Source: Ophiura sarsii
Lineage: Eukaryota; Echinodermata; Ophiuroidea; Amphilepidida; Ophiuridae
Direction of reading: 5' to 3'
DNA length: 64,000 nt
Assembly: GCA_035610835.1 (NCBI GenBank)
Contig: CM069448.1
Location: 14,508,462 to 14,572,461 of the forward strand
The position numbers and the translations under genes were made by a program. The notes under the pieces were generated by a model. It was not told the DNA's origin, ran no database searches, and worked only from the letters and a program-made list of their open reading frames with translations. How positions within the stretch are numbered: position 1 is the first letter of the stretch; each line of letters opens with the position of its first letter. Shown here in pieces: positions 36,446 to 48,811 of the stretch.

Positions 36446-37136
36446 TATATCGACCACATTTTCACTATCACACTCTGCGGCTGTAAAATGATACCCGAGT
36501 CTTTGATAAAGACTACTGTTTCGTCTCGCGCCATGTGTCTCGTTTGATGTAGAATATGATTACACTTATTTATTTATATAGGCAACGTGAAAATGGAGTT
36601 TTTAAAAGCTTAAAAGCTGTTTCAAATGTGTGGCTAGGTCCAACGTTCGGTGGATTGTAATATTATGTACGGCAGAAAAGAAATATCGGGTTAGAAAAAA
36701 GAAATTAATGCGTGTATCTTCAGTCAACAGGCATGGCCATAGGTATTTACATTTACAGTTATTGACAGTATCATTCACCTACACTAAACTCTGAATGAAG
36801 GGTGTCTGGAGCCTCGAAGGGGATCTATGAATAGATCCACGAAACCATATGCCTGAAAGCCCATCACAAGCTACCTAGTACTAAACGCATGTTCCCATTC
36901 CCCATTTAGCTCAAATCACGATTGAGAACCTAGATGTTCAAAGTACCAAGCCAATAAGCATGATATACAACATGAATCTCCGAAATGCTCAACAACTTAA
37001 ACCGGAGGTGCGGATGAGGGAAACTTACTGGAGAAATGGAGGAGCCAAAAAGGGCAGTTTTCAATTTCGTGGGTTCAGTGTAGGAGACGACATAGATTCG
37101 TATGATTCCATGACAGGTCCTATGAAGGATTTTGTG

Positions 37137-37580
37137 TGGGTGTTTAATCTTGACATAATTGCAGTGTCCTTGTTTGGCTTGATGCAATTGACCTTGTCTT
37201 TCTGTCGTAATTGTCATAGATAACAGGTACTCAACGTATCGTGTTTCTAAAATGGTTCAATATTGTTGGGAACATCTGATACCTTATATTTTCACAACGC
37301 TGTGTTTTATTTAAAGTTAAGATAACGTTTACAATTTCACAATGCGATTTTATAAGATATATGCGAGTTTTATATGTCCATGAAATTCCTGTGTTTGTTA
37401 AATTTGTGTGGGTGGTTATTCTTGACATTCTTGCAGTGTACTTGTTTGGCTTGCTGCAATTGACCTTGTCTGTCTGTCGTACTTTTCATGGTTAACAGGT
37501 ACTCAACGTATCGTATTTTTAAAATGTATCAACATTTTTGGGAACATCAGACAACTTACAATTTCACAACACAGTGCTCT
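37137..37580 (+). repeat. About 272-bp tandem pair
   Basis: GTGTCCTTGTTTGGCTTGATGC through ACAGGTACTCAACGTATCGT recurs 272 bp later as GTGTACTTGTTTGGCTTGCTGC through the same ACAGGTACTCAACGTATCGT, with about 10-15 per cent difference. The second unit is incomplete. It is present again in the duplicate at about 41152-41595. Confidence 0.75.
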
Positions 37581-37970
37581 ATATACACGACGACACAAAT
37601 ATGGTACAGCCTATACATTATAAGATCATCGTCTATAGCAAAACAGCTAAGAGCTATGTTTTACTCTCTAAATCAATTCCATATTGGCGAGAAATGTTCG
37701 CTTTTTTATCTCTTTGCGGGCAAAAATAATCCGTACTCGCGCGATTATGGTCACACGCACGAGTCACGCATATGATGTACAATGCGATTGTTGTCTTCAT
37801 GTGTGCCCGCGTCCTTCTGTATTCTTTCGCTGGTGAAATGAGGTTTCTCCGATTTGGAACTGATCAAACTATAGACGAAATCGACAAACATGAATAACAA
37901 GAAATAACCATCACTATAGATATTCATTATAACAGCGAACCATAACAAAATCCACAACACACAGGGTGTT

Positions 37971-38293
37971 CCAGTACAATTTATTTGAGGCGCAAAGATT
38001 ATTTAAAAAAAATTACATACAAAATTTCAAATTTAAACCAACTTTATATCCTTTTATTTACAAATTAATTTTTCTCCATTCGGATGTGCAGAGCAGAGAA
38101 CATGATTGGTCAAAGATGAGACTGAAACAATCGACTCAGTTATCGAATACTAATCAATGAAGCAACAAATTTAAAAACAGAAATCAGTGGAAAACAGAGA
38201 AACACGTTGTGCATCATTTACCAACACGTCATCTAATTTTTTTGAAAAATAAAAAAAATAAACAGGGGTGATCTAATCTCAGGACCACCCTGT
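37971..38293. mobile_element. Small MITE-like unit (ACAGGGTGNTCC ends)
   Basis: ACAGGGTGTTCC on the left is mirrored by GGACCACCCTGT on the right, about 320 bp apart, enclosing AT-rich non-coding sequence. No clean TA duplication is seen, so the assignment is tentative. A duplicate lies at 41986-42308. Confidence 0.5.
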
Positions 38294-38365
38294 AAAGACT
38301 TAATATTGTTTGATGATTTCACCATGGCCAATAAGAAATCATCCATGCGATGCTATTCAATACCT

Positions 38366-38846
38366 TGTACAATTACGGTTTATCCTCATGGGATCGCTCA
38401 CTTCTGCCACAACACAGTATATACCAGCCGGCCACGACCATATGTATCGTTCCGATTTGAGATTTATTTGCTACCTGATTATTTGGATTTGACGTAGATT
38501 TCCCAACCGCCGAAACACCAACAAGCCCTACATCTAAACCCAAAACATTGTAGCACCTATGAGCGTTCAAAACCATGTACAATTACGGTTTATCCTCCTG
38601 GGGTCGGTTACTGCTGCCACGATACAGTATATAACAGCTAGCCATGACCATCGGTATCGTACCGATTTCAGAATTGTTTGCTACCTGATTTGCTTCTAAC
38701 GTAAACTTCCCAACCGCCGAAACACCAACAAACCCTCCATCTAAAATTAAAACGATGTAAGTACCTATGAGCGTCAATTACTTGATAAAAAACCATGTAC
38801 AATTACGGTTTATCCTCATGGGATCGGTTACTACTGATGCGACACA
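38366..38846 (-). repeat. About 210-bp tandem units with a conserved minus-strand frame (truncated array)
   Basis: Two full units and the start of a third, each beginning (plus strand) TGTACAATTACGGTTTATCC. On the minus strand each keeps a frame of the form LVGVSAVGKST, NQVAN, IGTI.MVVAGWY and HEDKP, between a TTTTAG acceptor-like end and a CC|GTAATT donor-like end. Units differ by a whole-codon indel, so the frame was once under constraint. The copy is cut by the duplication boundary in unit 3. Confidence 0.55.
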
Positions 38847-38847
38847 T

Positions 38848-41800
38848 TAGCGAAGCAGATAGCACGGGGCGTGCGTGTTATTGGATTTCTTTGCGGCAAT
38901 CAACATCATCGTGTTGTACTTGGGATTTCCCAGAAATAGAATACCTTAATACAAGTCATCAGGTTGACAAGGGGTTCGGGTAGGAAGGTGTCTGATTTGA
39001 AGCCGCCTAGAATGACGAAACATACACTTTTATCACGACTATGTCTCTTTTCGAGCTCTTCATATAAAATGCCCCAACCTCTTTACTACGAGGGGTAGTC
39101 AATAAATAATGAAAGTGATCATGGTATGGGATGCATGAGTGATTCTATTGAGGGGATAATTTGATCAATACAAAGTATAAACCTTTGTCTTTCAAACAAT
39201 ACAGTTTTGGATTTTTAAGTGTGAACTATGACGTCATAGCATTGTCTCAAAGTAAGTACACTTGGGACACTGCTAAATCAGTTATTTGGCGGGAAATTTG
39301 AATTGTTTTATGAAACACGTGGTAAGAAGATTGCATAACATAACATCAGAAGCAGGTAAATCCCGATTTTTTTTCTCGCATAAATATGATACAAAAGACA
39401 ATAACTTTAATCCCTGTGTAATTTGGAATGTGTAGTATAAGAGGAAAAAGTAAGGAGAAGCAATTGAATAAAAGGTTTACAAATATCAGTATTTCAAATA
39501 GCTAATTTTCATTTAAAAATGCCCAGTCAGTGAATCACTAATATTGCGGAAAATCAAACAATTTAGGAAAAATTCAAGCAATTAACCAGTTTGGAAGATT
39601 CCATATGATAGTTAGCTAATTATCTGAACTTATTCGCATGAAACCTGCAGAAAAAATGCGCATGCGCAGACGGCAGATAATTTTGAAACGGGCCCAAAAT
39701 GGCTAAAATCATGACATTTACCAGATAAAAGCTTACTGTGCCTTCAAATTCTAATCAGAAATAATGAAAAATGCTAAATCAATGTGTAAACATATTGTGA
39801 TAGTCAAAATGAAGATACACAGGAATGTATTAATCAAAGATGGCTGCCACAACCTCTCTTATTACTGTTATCTTTAGAGCTACTAGATATGTATTGTGTA
39901 AGTAATCGTCATATAATTTCAATGGTTTGAGGAAATTTTATGAACAGCTCCTTTTGAAATCCCCACTATTATTGCTTTATATCCCACAACAATTTATTAA
40001 ATTATAATCCCTCCATTGTTCTTTATCCTTTGTTGTTTTCTAAGGTATATTATTGCGTATTTTGCTCAATAAAAGCGTATTTGAGATGGTCCCTTCTTGT
40101 TCGTATTAAGGCATTCAGATTTAAAAAAGAGTGTCAAACAGAGATAAGTGTGTATTCTAACTATGTGCCAAATGTTATCTGTTTTTATGCTTGCATTGCC
40201 GAGATATACGCAAATGTATCAATCAACCCATATTCAACATATTACATATCCCGCCAAATAATTGACAGATTTCAGTCAGTGTCTGAAACCTATTGTGTTT
40301 ATGTTAATGACGTTACATAACCAAAGGTATCTGACAATCCAAAAGTGTATTGTTTGAAAGACAAAGGTTCATACTTTGTATTGATCACATTATCCCCTCA
40401 ATAGCATCACTCATGCATCCCATACCATGATCACTTTCATTATTTATTGACTGCCCCTCGTATATCGACCACATTTTCACTATCACACTCTGCGGCTGTA
40501 AAATGATACCCGAGTCTTTGATAAAGACTACTGTTTCGTCTCGCGCCATGTGTCTCGTTTGATGTAGAATATGATTACACTTATTTATTTATATAGGCAA
40601 CGTGAAAATGGAGTTTTTAAAAGCTTAAAAGCTGTTTCAAATGTGTGGCTAGGTCCAACGTTCGGTGGATTGTAATATTATGTACGGCAGAAAAGAAATA
40701 TCGGGTTAGAAAAAAGAAATTAATGCGTGTATCTTCAGTCAACAGGCATGGCCATAGGTATTTACATTTACAGTTATTGACAGTATCATTCACCTACACT
40801 GAACTCTGAATGAAGGGTGTCTGGAGCCTCGAAGGGGATCTATGAATAGATCCACGAAACCATATGCCTGAAAGCCCATCACAAGCTACCTAGTACTAAA
40901 CGCATGTTCCCATTCCCCATTTAGCTCAAATCACGATTGAGAACCTAGATGTTCAAAGTACCAAGCCAATAAGCATGATATACAACATGAATCTCCGAAA
41001 TGCTCAACAACTTAAACCGGAGGTGCGGATGAGGGAAACTTACTGGAGAAATGGAGGAGCCAAAAAGGGCAGTTTTCAATTTCGTGGGTTCAGTGTAGGA
41101 GACGACATAGATTCGTATGATTCCATGACAGGTCCTATGAAGGATTTTGTGTGGGTGTTTAATCTTGACATAATTGCAGTGTCCTTGTTTGGCTTGATGC
41201 AATTGACCTTGTCTTTCTGTCGTAATTGTCATAGATAACAGGTACTCAACGTATCGTGTTTCTAAAATGGTTCAATATTGTTGGGAACATCTGATACCTT
41301 ATATTTTCACAACGCTGTGTTTTATTTAAAGTTAAGATAACGTTTACAATTTCACAATGCGATTTTATAAGATATATGCGAGTTTTATATGTCCATGAAA
41401 TTCCTGTGTTTGTTAAATTTGTGTGGGTGGTTATTCTTGACATTCTTGCAGTGTACTTGTTTGGCTTGCTGCAATTGACCTTGTCTGTCTGTCGTACTTT
41501 TCATGGTTAACAGGTACTCAACGTATCGTATTTTTAAAATGTATCAACATTTTTGGGAACATCAGACAACTTACAATTTCACAACACAGTGCTCTATATA
41601 CACGACGACACAAATATGGTACAGCCTATACATTATAAGATCATCGTCTATAGCAAAACAGCTAAGAGCTATGTTTTACTCTCTAAATCAATTCCATATT
41701 GGCGAGAAATGTTCGCTTTTTTATCTCTTTGCGGGCAAAAATAATCCGTACTCGCGCGATTATGGTCACACGCACGAGTCACGCATATGATGTACAATGC

Positions 41801-42861
41801 GATTGTTGTCTTCATGTGTGCCCGCGTCCTTCTGTATTCTTTCGCTGGTGAAATGAGGTTTCTCCGATTTGGAACTGATCAAACTATAGACGAAATCGAC
41901 AAACATGAATAACAAGAAATAACCATCACTATAGATATTCATTATAACAGCGAACCATAACAAAATCCACAACACACAGGGTGTTCCAGTACAATTTATT
42001 TGAGGCGCAAAGATTATTTAAAAAAAATTACATACAAAATTTCAAATTTAAACCAACTTTATATCCTTTTATTTACAAATTAATTTTTCTCCATTCGGAT
42101 GTGCAGAGCAGAGAACATGATTGGTCAAAGATGAGACTGAAACAATCGACTCAGTTATCGAATACTAATCAATGAAGCAACAAATTTAAAAACAGAAATC
42201 AGTGGAAAACAGAGAAACACGTTGTGCATCATTTACCAACACGTCATCTAATTTTTTTGAAAAATAAAAAAAATAAACAGGGGTGATCTAATCTCAGGAC
42301 CACCCTGTAAAGACTTAATATTGTTTGATGATTTCACCATGGCCAATAAGAAATCATCCATGCGATGCTATTCAATACCTTGTACAATTACGGTTTATCC
42401 TCATGGGATCGCTCACTTCTGCCACAACACAGTATATACCAGCCGGCCACGACCATATGTATCGTTCCGATTTGAGATTTATTTGCTACCTGATTATTTG
42501 GATTTGACGTAGATTTCCCAACCGCCGAAACACCAACAAGCCCTACATCTAAACCCAAAACATTGTAGCACCTATGAGCGTTCAAAACCATGTACAATTA
42601 CGGTTTATCCTCCTGGGGTCGGTTACTGCTGCCACGATACAGTATATAACAGCTAGCCATGACCATCGGTATCGTACCGATTTCAGAATTGTTTGCTACC
42701 TGATTTGCTTCTAACGTAAACTTCCCAACCGCCGAAACACCAACAAACCCTCCATCTAAAATTAAAACGATGTAAGTACCTATGAGCGTCAATTACTTGA
42801 TAAAAAACCATGTACAATTACGGTTTATCCTCATGGGATCGGTTACTACTGATGCGACACA
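38848..42861. repeat. 4,015-bp tandem duplication, copy 2
   Basis: It has the same content as copy 1. It ends at GATGCGACACA, after which the third 210-bp unit continues normally, so the right edge here is the ancestral flank. Near-identity means a very recent event or an assembly artefact. Confidence 0.95.
39089..40460. mobile_element. Duplicate of the mariner-like element
   Basis: It sits in duplication copy 2. Because the whole surrounding 4 kb is shared, this is a passenger of the segmental duplication and not a separate insertion. Confidence 0.85.
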
Positions 42862-43010
42862 GTCCATACCAGCCGGTCACTACAATCGGTATCGTACCGA
42901 TTTCAGAATTGTTTGCTACCTGATTTGCTTCTAACGTAGATTTTCCGACCGCCGAAACTCCAATAAGCCCTTCATCTAAACCTAAACAATGTAAGCGCAT
43001 ACGAGCATGA
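42381..43010 (-). repeat. About 210-bp tandem units, complete three-unit array
   Basis: Three units (about 42388-42597, 42598-42792, 42818-43000), each open on the minus strand with the same peptide pattern: VGVSAVGK(S/F)T, ANQVANNSEIGTIP and W/CY..C/Y then EDKP. The string G-V-S-A-V-G-K-S-T formally fits a Walker A pattern, and the IP..VVAGWY...RS..H.DKP spacing faintly recalls DM9 repeats. Neither is secure. The array reads as a run of old tandem exons in an unrelated intron, or as a satellite. Confidence 0.5.
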
Positions 43011-44303
43011 ATTAATTAGATCGAAATATCCTATACTACAGATTTTAATGTTCTGCCCACACAGATGGTCACGAATAGATATTTTAACTATGCTATTTTA
43101 ATCTATTTTAACTTGTTTATGTTAAAGGTTAATCGTACCATAACTGGGTAATCTAACAATTTAATATATCCTCTTAAATATATTCATCGTGAAATATAAC
43201 TTTAAACTTGACATTGACAATGACATTGACAATTTGATTTGATTCGGCAACTGGATGATGAAGACTAGAGTAAATATTTACTGAATGGCGTATATTTACA
43301 CAATGTTGTGCAGCAGTCGGTTGTATAGCGCCACCACATATTGGTTGCCAAGAATTTCTTGAGCAACATAGTACACTTTAATCTCCAACCTCAATATCGT
43401 ATCTAGGGAGAGATAGACCATCGAATCTACATCGTATTGAAAGTTAAATGTTAGACCTATTTAATATTAGTAATCCGTTTTGTGTATTCACTAGCACGAT
43501 ATGGAGATGATGGGGAAGAAGCTGTCCCAGTAATGAGTAGTAAATATTTTCGTTCACCTTAATTTGTGAGATTCGACCGTTGAGGCGTTATCCATATTGG
43601 TATTGATTTCTGCTAGGTCATTGTTTCTTAATAACCGTAAGTAAGCAAACAGATTTATAGATTTTCACGGATGGTCCTAAAGAAAAATATTTCCAGACGG
43701 TAACAGACATGTAAAATGCGAAATAATAATAAAATAAGAAATAACGTCTCTTTGTGGGCAGATGGTCTTCCGAAAGTTGGTCGGTTATTTGATTATTGTA
43801 TATGATTTCAGGAATATGAATATCTTAATTAACAAACATTGGTACCAAGGTAATTCATTATCATATTTTTAATGTTTAGCTTTTAATGTGTACATTAACT
43901 TATATATAAGTCGATTCGAACCTGAAGCACATATGTTATAGAGTACAAATATAGCAAAGACGGTTCAATTATCAATTTTTAGCATTCCTTTTGGAGATAC
44001 TTTTATAGACTCTGGCACTGATACTATCACACAGGCATGCTATCCGGTACAAACACATCAGGCAGTTCGGCGGATAGAGTAATTTCTTGTGTTTTAACAC
44101 ATCAAGAACTTGGAATCACTTTCGTTATTGTGGTTAGGTATAATCAATCAAGGGAATTGGCCTGTAGATCTAGTGAATCGCAAACAGGATTTTGATAGCT
44201 TTCGACTACCCTTAACCAGGGCACTTTACACAGTGGTTTATTAATTCGAAACACCATCTACTTACTATTAGAATGAAAGTTCATCTGTGTTGGTGATAAA
44301 TAA
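43011..44303. other. Intronic stretch, nothing recognised
   Basis: AT-rich sequence without open frames of note, recognised elements or exon-like segments. A short ACATTGACAATG direct repeat lies near 43210. Confidence 0.4.
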
Positions 44304-44516
44304 TATGAAGCTAAACTTTCGATCTCAACACAAGAAATAATTATCTGGAATTTTCAGGTGTATTTACACCTTTCATCAGCAGACCAATGACTCGATTCTG
44401 ACGTCACACCTCCAAAAGGTCAAGTCGAGTCATTAGTCTGCTGATGAAAGAAGTAGAAACACCTGAAAATTCCAGGTAATTATTTCTTGTGTTGAGATCG
44501 AAAGTTTAACTTCATC
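44304..44516. mobile_element. Foldback MITE (213 bp)
   Basis: AAACTTTCGATCTCAACACA through AATTTTCAGGTGT and CATCAGCAGACCAATGACTC is mirrored by GAGTCATTAGTCTGCTGATG through AATTCCAGGTAATTATTTC and AGATCGAAAGTTT. The loop includes GACGTCA. There is no coding content. It lies only a few bases from the next element. Confidence 0.8.
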
Positions 44517-44521
44517 TTAAG

Positions 44522-45731
44522 CGGCCGAGTGCACCAATGACGGGTAACTTAATAGGGAGGTAAGCTACCTCCCTAGTAGTTATGCTGTAACTGTAGCGTA
44601 ACTTACTAACGATGTAATTCTTAGAGCACAACTGGCGAATAACAACAGAATAGTAACTAGCGAGGTAAATATCCACATTAATCAGCATCGTCCCCTTACA
44701 AAATTAATTGGCGCATATGCGAAGTGTTAACCTATAGGTTACTGTAAAATACTGACTTGAGTGGTCCTTCGTAATATTTAAAATGTGTCGTCACTCGCTA
44801 GGTCATAGGTGAGTGTACATAATTAACATAAATAATCACGTTGAGTCTGCCTGCGTTCCGAACAAAAATGACGGTATTTCTTTGGCCAAAAACTTCGAAT
44901 TTGTTCAACGCTTTTTCAAAAATAAGGACTATCAAGACATTACAAACATATTTTGGGCGAGGGGCACACACAAATATTGCACAAAAAAGCACAATTTTAA
45001 TGACAAGCACAAGCACCCGATACAAACAATTATATACAATTATAACACACCTCTTTACACTCATACTTCCGTGGCATGGATACCTTGTCCTTCGCCTGTT
45101 AACCGCAGGACCCCGGTTCGATTCCCAGACCACGCGCCGCACGATATACTTTTATTTTTTCTTCTTCTAGTTATACCCTTCCACTCACAATAATGTTGAA
45201 ACTTCAGTTTTAATTAATAAAAACAATAATAAGTTTATTTATTTAGTCATTATTTAAGATCCTTGGACAATTATAGTACATTTTGGTCAAAATATGACCC
45301 AAAGTCGGTGCGATTAGTGTTTGAATGGGCAAAAGGAGTTGATCTAAATGTTGACTAAAAAAATCCCCAAATTGCATGAATGGATTTTCAAAATATAAAA
45401 TATTTCAGCTTATATGAGGGGTCACATTCCACTTCAAATATACATCCCCTGGGCATGCAAGCGAAATTGGTCTTTCAGCATCAGCGAATCATCCCCTCCA
45501 ATGTTCACAACAAATGTACGCTACTGCTAGAATCGACTGACTTGTGGCATAAAATGTTATGCCCCAACTTACTCTTGGGTCCGGTTAGGTATAACATTTA
45601 GCGTAAATTACCCGCCAGTTACTAGCCTAGTAGCTTACCCGGCATTGGCGCTCTCAAAATTTTGGGTTACGCCTCAGTTACTAGCGAGGTAGCGCTATTC
45701 TTCAGCTACCCGTCATTGGTGCACTCGGCCG
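44522..45731. mobile_element. 1.2-kb element with CGGCCGAGTGCACCAATGAC ends
   Basis: CGGCCGAGTGCACCAATGAC plus GGGTA at the left is exactly reversed at the right (TACCCGTCATTGGTGCACTCGGCCG). Inner words (GGTAAGCTACCTCCC..; ..GCTACC) continue the symmetry. The frames inside (44813-45193 and others) have no recognisable domain. It contains a tRNA-like segment. Target duplication and superfamily are unclear. Confidence 0.7.
45072..45136 (+). repeat. Degenerate tRNA-like sequence
   Basis: CGTGG..CCACG closing ends, a CCTG/CAGG stem around TTAACCG similar to an anticodon arm, and a B-box-like GGTTCGATTCCC. T-arm pairing is poor, so this is a relic or SINE head, not a functional tRNA. Confidence 0.35.
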
Positions 45732-46064
45732 ATTATCATCTACTTACATTATTATAACGAATTGTTGTCACGCTATTTAAGTGGGAGTTTTAGCAATTCC
45801 GTTGTCCTTTCTCCACGGACTCATTTTTCCACGGATATGGGGAGTGCTTTCTTAAAATGAGAGCCCCACACCATCGGGTTATAGAGACAACGCTATGATT
45901 CATTTATCTAATTAGAAACATATAATGAATGTATGTGGATTGTCTGAATAACATATGATGTATGCAAGAAAGGAATCGGCTGGTGATGAGGTCTGGGATT
46001 TGCGCGGCAGGAAGGTCCAATTGCAAATAACAGTAAGGCAGAGAAGCATATTTTGGTTGACGTA

Positions 46065-46472
46065 CTAAGGCCGTAACTTGTACGAATGGCTTATACGTAC
46101 AAATGACTTGCACGTAAGACTTATCAATAGTAATAGTTTGCATAACCATAAACACCCATACACATTGAACTGAGACCGATGCAAATATTTCTACATCATA
46201 ATAGATATCTTTACATTAGTCTCAGTCCAATATTTTTTAACTGATGTGGTTTAAATCAATGAGCTGTTGTATATTTTTCCTGCTCATGTTTTATAGTGTA
46301 CTTTTAATTGTACAACGCTTAGAAACAGTGTTGATAGCGCTTTATAAATGTAATTATGTTATGATATGTTTATAATTCCAATGGTGCATGTCCGTATAGT
46401 GTTGCAAACTATTACTTAGGCGACTATAAGTCTTTGTTAGAGCCATACGTACTAGTTATGCAGTGCGATCTA
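46065..46472. mobile_element. MITE family 1, second copy (about 408 bp)
   Basis: It shares with 15284-16085 the words ACTTGCACGTAAGACTTAT, GCAAATATTTCTAC and the right end GCCATACGTACTAGTTATGCAGTGCG. It is shorter and lacks the inner foldback. Confidence 0.6.
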
Positions 46473-46693
46473 AAATATATGAATCATGTGCTATCGATGA
46501 GCGTTTTATCGTCAAAATATTTATTTCAATGAGTGTTCCTGGGGTTTTGAAGTTGACCGAAATCTTTAAATATATGGTAATATTATTATTTATTTCGATT
46601 TCGATAAATGTCCCGTTGGATTCTTTTATCTTCACACTATGATGTAAGCCACTCATGCAAGTAAATGGCTCGTATTATGATGCACCTCTACTA

Positions 46694-46831
46694 CACAGAA
46701 AGAAAAAAGTGAGTCATCATCGTGAAATGAGTCACTACACGGACAAAATGACTCATTTTGAGCCATAGTGTGTCACTACATGGACAAAATGACTCATTTT
46801 TCGATGATGACTCACTTTTTTTCTTTCTGTG
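46694..46831. mobile_element. Foldback MITE with TA target duplication (138 bp)
   Basis: CACAGAAAGAAAAAAGTGAG and CTCACTTTTTTTCTTTCTGTG are flanked by TA. The interior holds two direct copies of TCACTACAYGGACAAAATGA followed by CTCATTTT. Tc1/mariner-type by its target site. Confidence 0.85.
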
Positions 46832-48212
46832 TATAGCCTAGTGTTATTCCGTTATTAAACATTCGAGCTTTAGTGTGGCGTTTAATGTGCATCCACCGAT
46901 ATATCTTTCGAATAAATATAACATGTACTTTGATAGATGCAGTTCATCTTAGTCTAGGCCTCAGTTCTCATCTCTTACCCGTAGCCAAAAGCAAACATTA
47001 TAAGGTATAGATTATAGAACTGATGATAATAAGATTAAGAAAAACTTTGGTAAAGTATATTAAAAAAATAATACAGCTCCCTGGATGAACATGCTATATA
47101 TTATTGTATTTAAAATTATATTACATATATACGGGAATAGTAAATTCCCTTCTACACGTCAAAGCTGCAGCTCTGTCAGCCGCCAAACTAATGGCTGCTT
47201 GAAATCCAACTGTACAAATAATTATATCGTCATTGAGTAGACAAAGAATCACATCATAGGCGCTTGTCTGCCCGATCCATTATTATTCTCAACATTTCAC
47301 AGGCGGCATTATCTGCACCTAATGACGTCATTGTTACAATTTATACAGATACTCGTATGTGCAAAGGGATAGGAGAGAAATCAACTAGAACTAATCATAA
47401 CGTGTGTGATGAAAGTATCTGAACTAGTCCGCATGGGTAATATTAACTATGATAGATTGTACTGTAACCGATGGGTGACAGAGATTGATTGTTCACTCTA
47501 TATGCTGCTAATGCTCAGATGCAGACCATTTTCCCGCTGTTTTGATGAAGGTTTTACTCACGGGAGATTGTGATTGCACTCATGTTTCAAAAAAGTACTT
47601 CTCATCATAGTTTTTTCTCTCCCAGATATCCACGTATGTTAACACGGTTAAAATGAGTTGAATTCAATTTGAAGCAAATGTAAATGTTTAGTCAGAGTTG
47701 TTTACATATTTCTCAACTCATCTCAATTTAAAAAAACAGGTTGTGTTTAGTGGATTATTTGAACCTTCATTTTTTGTTTTAAAGTTTGAACAACGTAAAT
47801 ACAGACCATTTAAAAGTTTAAATTAGAAGGAAACCCGTTCTAATTAATTGACTTCACAATATTATTATCTGTTTGATTTTAGGTTTACCATTACTTTAAT
47901 GAAATAAAAAGTAAAGGTATACTTACAGATCTGTCATGCTTGGAATAATATTTTTATAAGGGTAGCAATGTAAACTGACAAGGTCACTATTGGTCGATAT
48001 ACAAATTGAATTGTATTTGTATGGATATTGAATGCACTTTATAATAATCAAGATGACAATTTGCACGAAATATGCACGAAAAAACTGCGCCTTTATCCTA
48101 ATTATAAGTATGAAGTTGTCACCTTTGAAAATACCGGATTAAATAAAATATCCTCTCAGAAAAATACGTGCAATCGACGGAAATCAGAAAGATTTAATAA
48201 AGTGTAAATATT
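46832..48212. other. Intronic stretch, nothing recognised
   Basis: No exon or element was recognised on either strand. It ends at the decayed C2B exon copies. Confidence 0.4.
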
Positions 48213-48745
48213 ACTGACCAATGACGTTGTTAAACTCATCGCCGTGAGATTTCTAGCATATCGCAGTTAATGTCCAATTGATTCGCTAATACATCTGTGG
48301 TCGCCATCTTGTAAACATGGCGGCCCAAATCGAGCGTTCCCTCAGGGGACACGTGCAAATAATGCGTATTGTGAAGTGTAAATATTGTAGATCAAAGCCC
48401 AATAATACCCATACATTTGATTTGAGTGTGTTTGGGCTTAACCACTGTCAATGTTGATCAGATCCGAGTCGTCAATCACTCAACGCATAAGATCAGCATA
48501 TTTAACAATGGCGGATCAAACCAAGCATCTGTGCATTGACGCGTGATATCGACGGAACTAGAAGAACTTATATTACTATTAGGAGATTTAATATTAGTCT
48601 AGTGCATATAACTGACCGAATATTTTACTGATGCTCCAGTGTTGTACATAGCCTTGAGATTTCTAGCCTTAATCACTGTCATTGTCAATCTGAGTCGTCA
48701 ATCCTTCTATCCCGCCATCTTTAAAATGGCGACTCAAATCGGGAC
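48213..48745 (-). pseudogene. Three decayed tandem copies of the C2B exon
   Basis: Copies lie at about 48628-48691, 48436-48467 and 48213-48280. The nearest reads [14 protein letters not shown], then Tyr-Asn instead of Asp-Ile, then TGAS; it has lost one base at the donor (TCAGTAAAA), so the phase no longer fits, and its exon start is missing. The next keeps only a trace (LTVVK). The furthest keeps ARNLTAM with stops around it. Each has a similar upstream flank with ATGGCGG or ATGGCGA followed by CAAATC-type sequence, so exon plus intron was multiplied. They lie downstream of the intact exon in the same orientation. They might once have been alternative exons; now they look dead. Confidence 0.75.
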
Positions 48746-48811
48746 GCATGAGAAAAACCAAGTCTAGTGTTTATATATTATACGGTATATCATTGATTAG
48801 TAGACCCCTAC

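Larger units (their letters stand above)
34833..38847. repeat. 4,015-bp tandem duplication, copy 1
   Basis: This segment is repeated immediately downstream with a constant offset of 4,015 bases. The substitutions I noticed are at 35108 (A/G), 36118 (T/G) and 36786 (A/G). The 5' edge is TAGCGAAGCAG. The join to copy 2 reads GCGACACAT|TAGCGAAG. It contains a complete mariner-like element, a 272-bp tandem pair, a small MITE and two and a bit of the 210-bp units. Confidence 0.95.
22734..48811 (-). other. 26-kb synaptotagmin C2B intron, filled with mobile elements
   Basis: Bounded by GTAGGG (48811) and AACAG (22734) with matching phase 1. Its contents are listed separately: mariner-like copies, foldback MITEs, palindrome arrays, the 4-kb duplication, the 210-bp units and the decayed exons. 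No other intact exon was recognised inside. Confidence 0.8.

Noticed and set aside
44798..45193. 114- to 126-codon overlapping frames at 44.8-45.2 kb
   Set aside because: They lie inside a 1.2-kb inverted-repeat element, overlap in three frames and on both strands, and have no family features.
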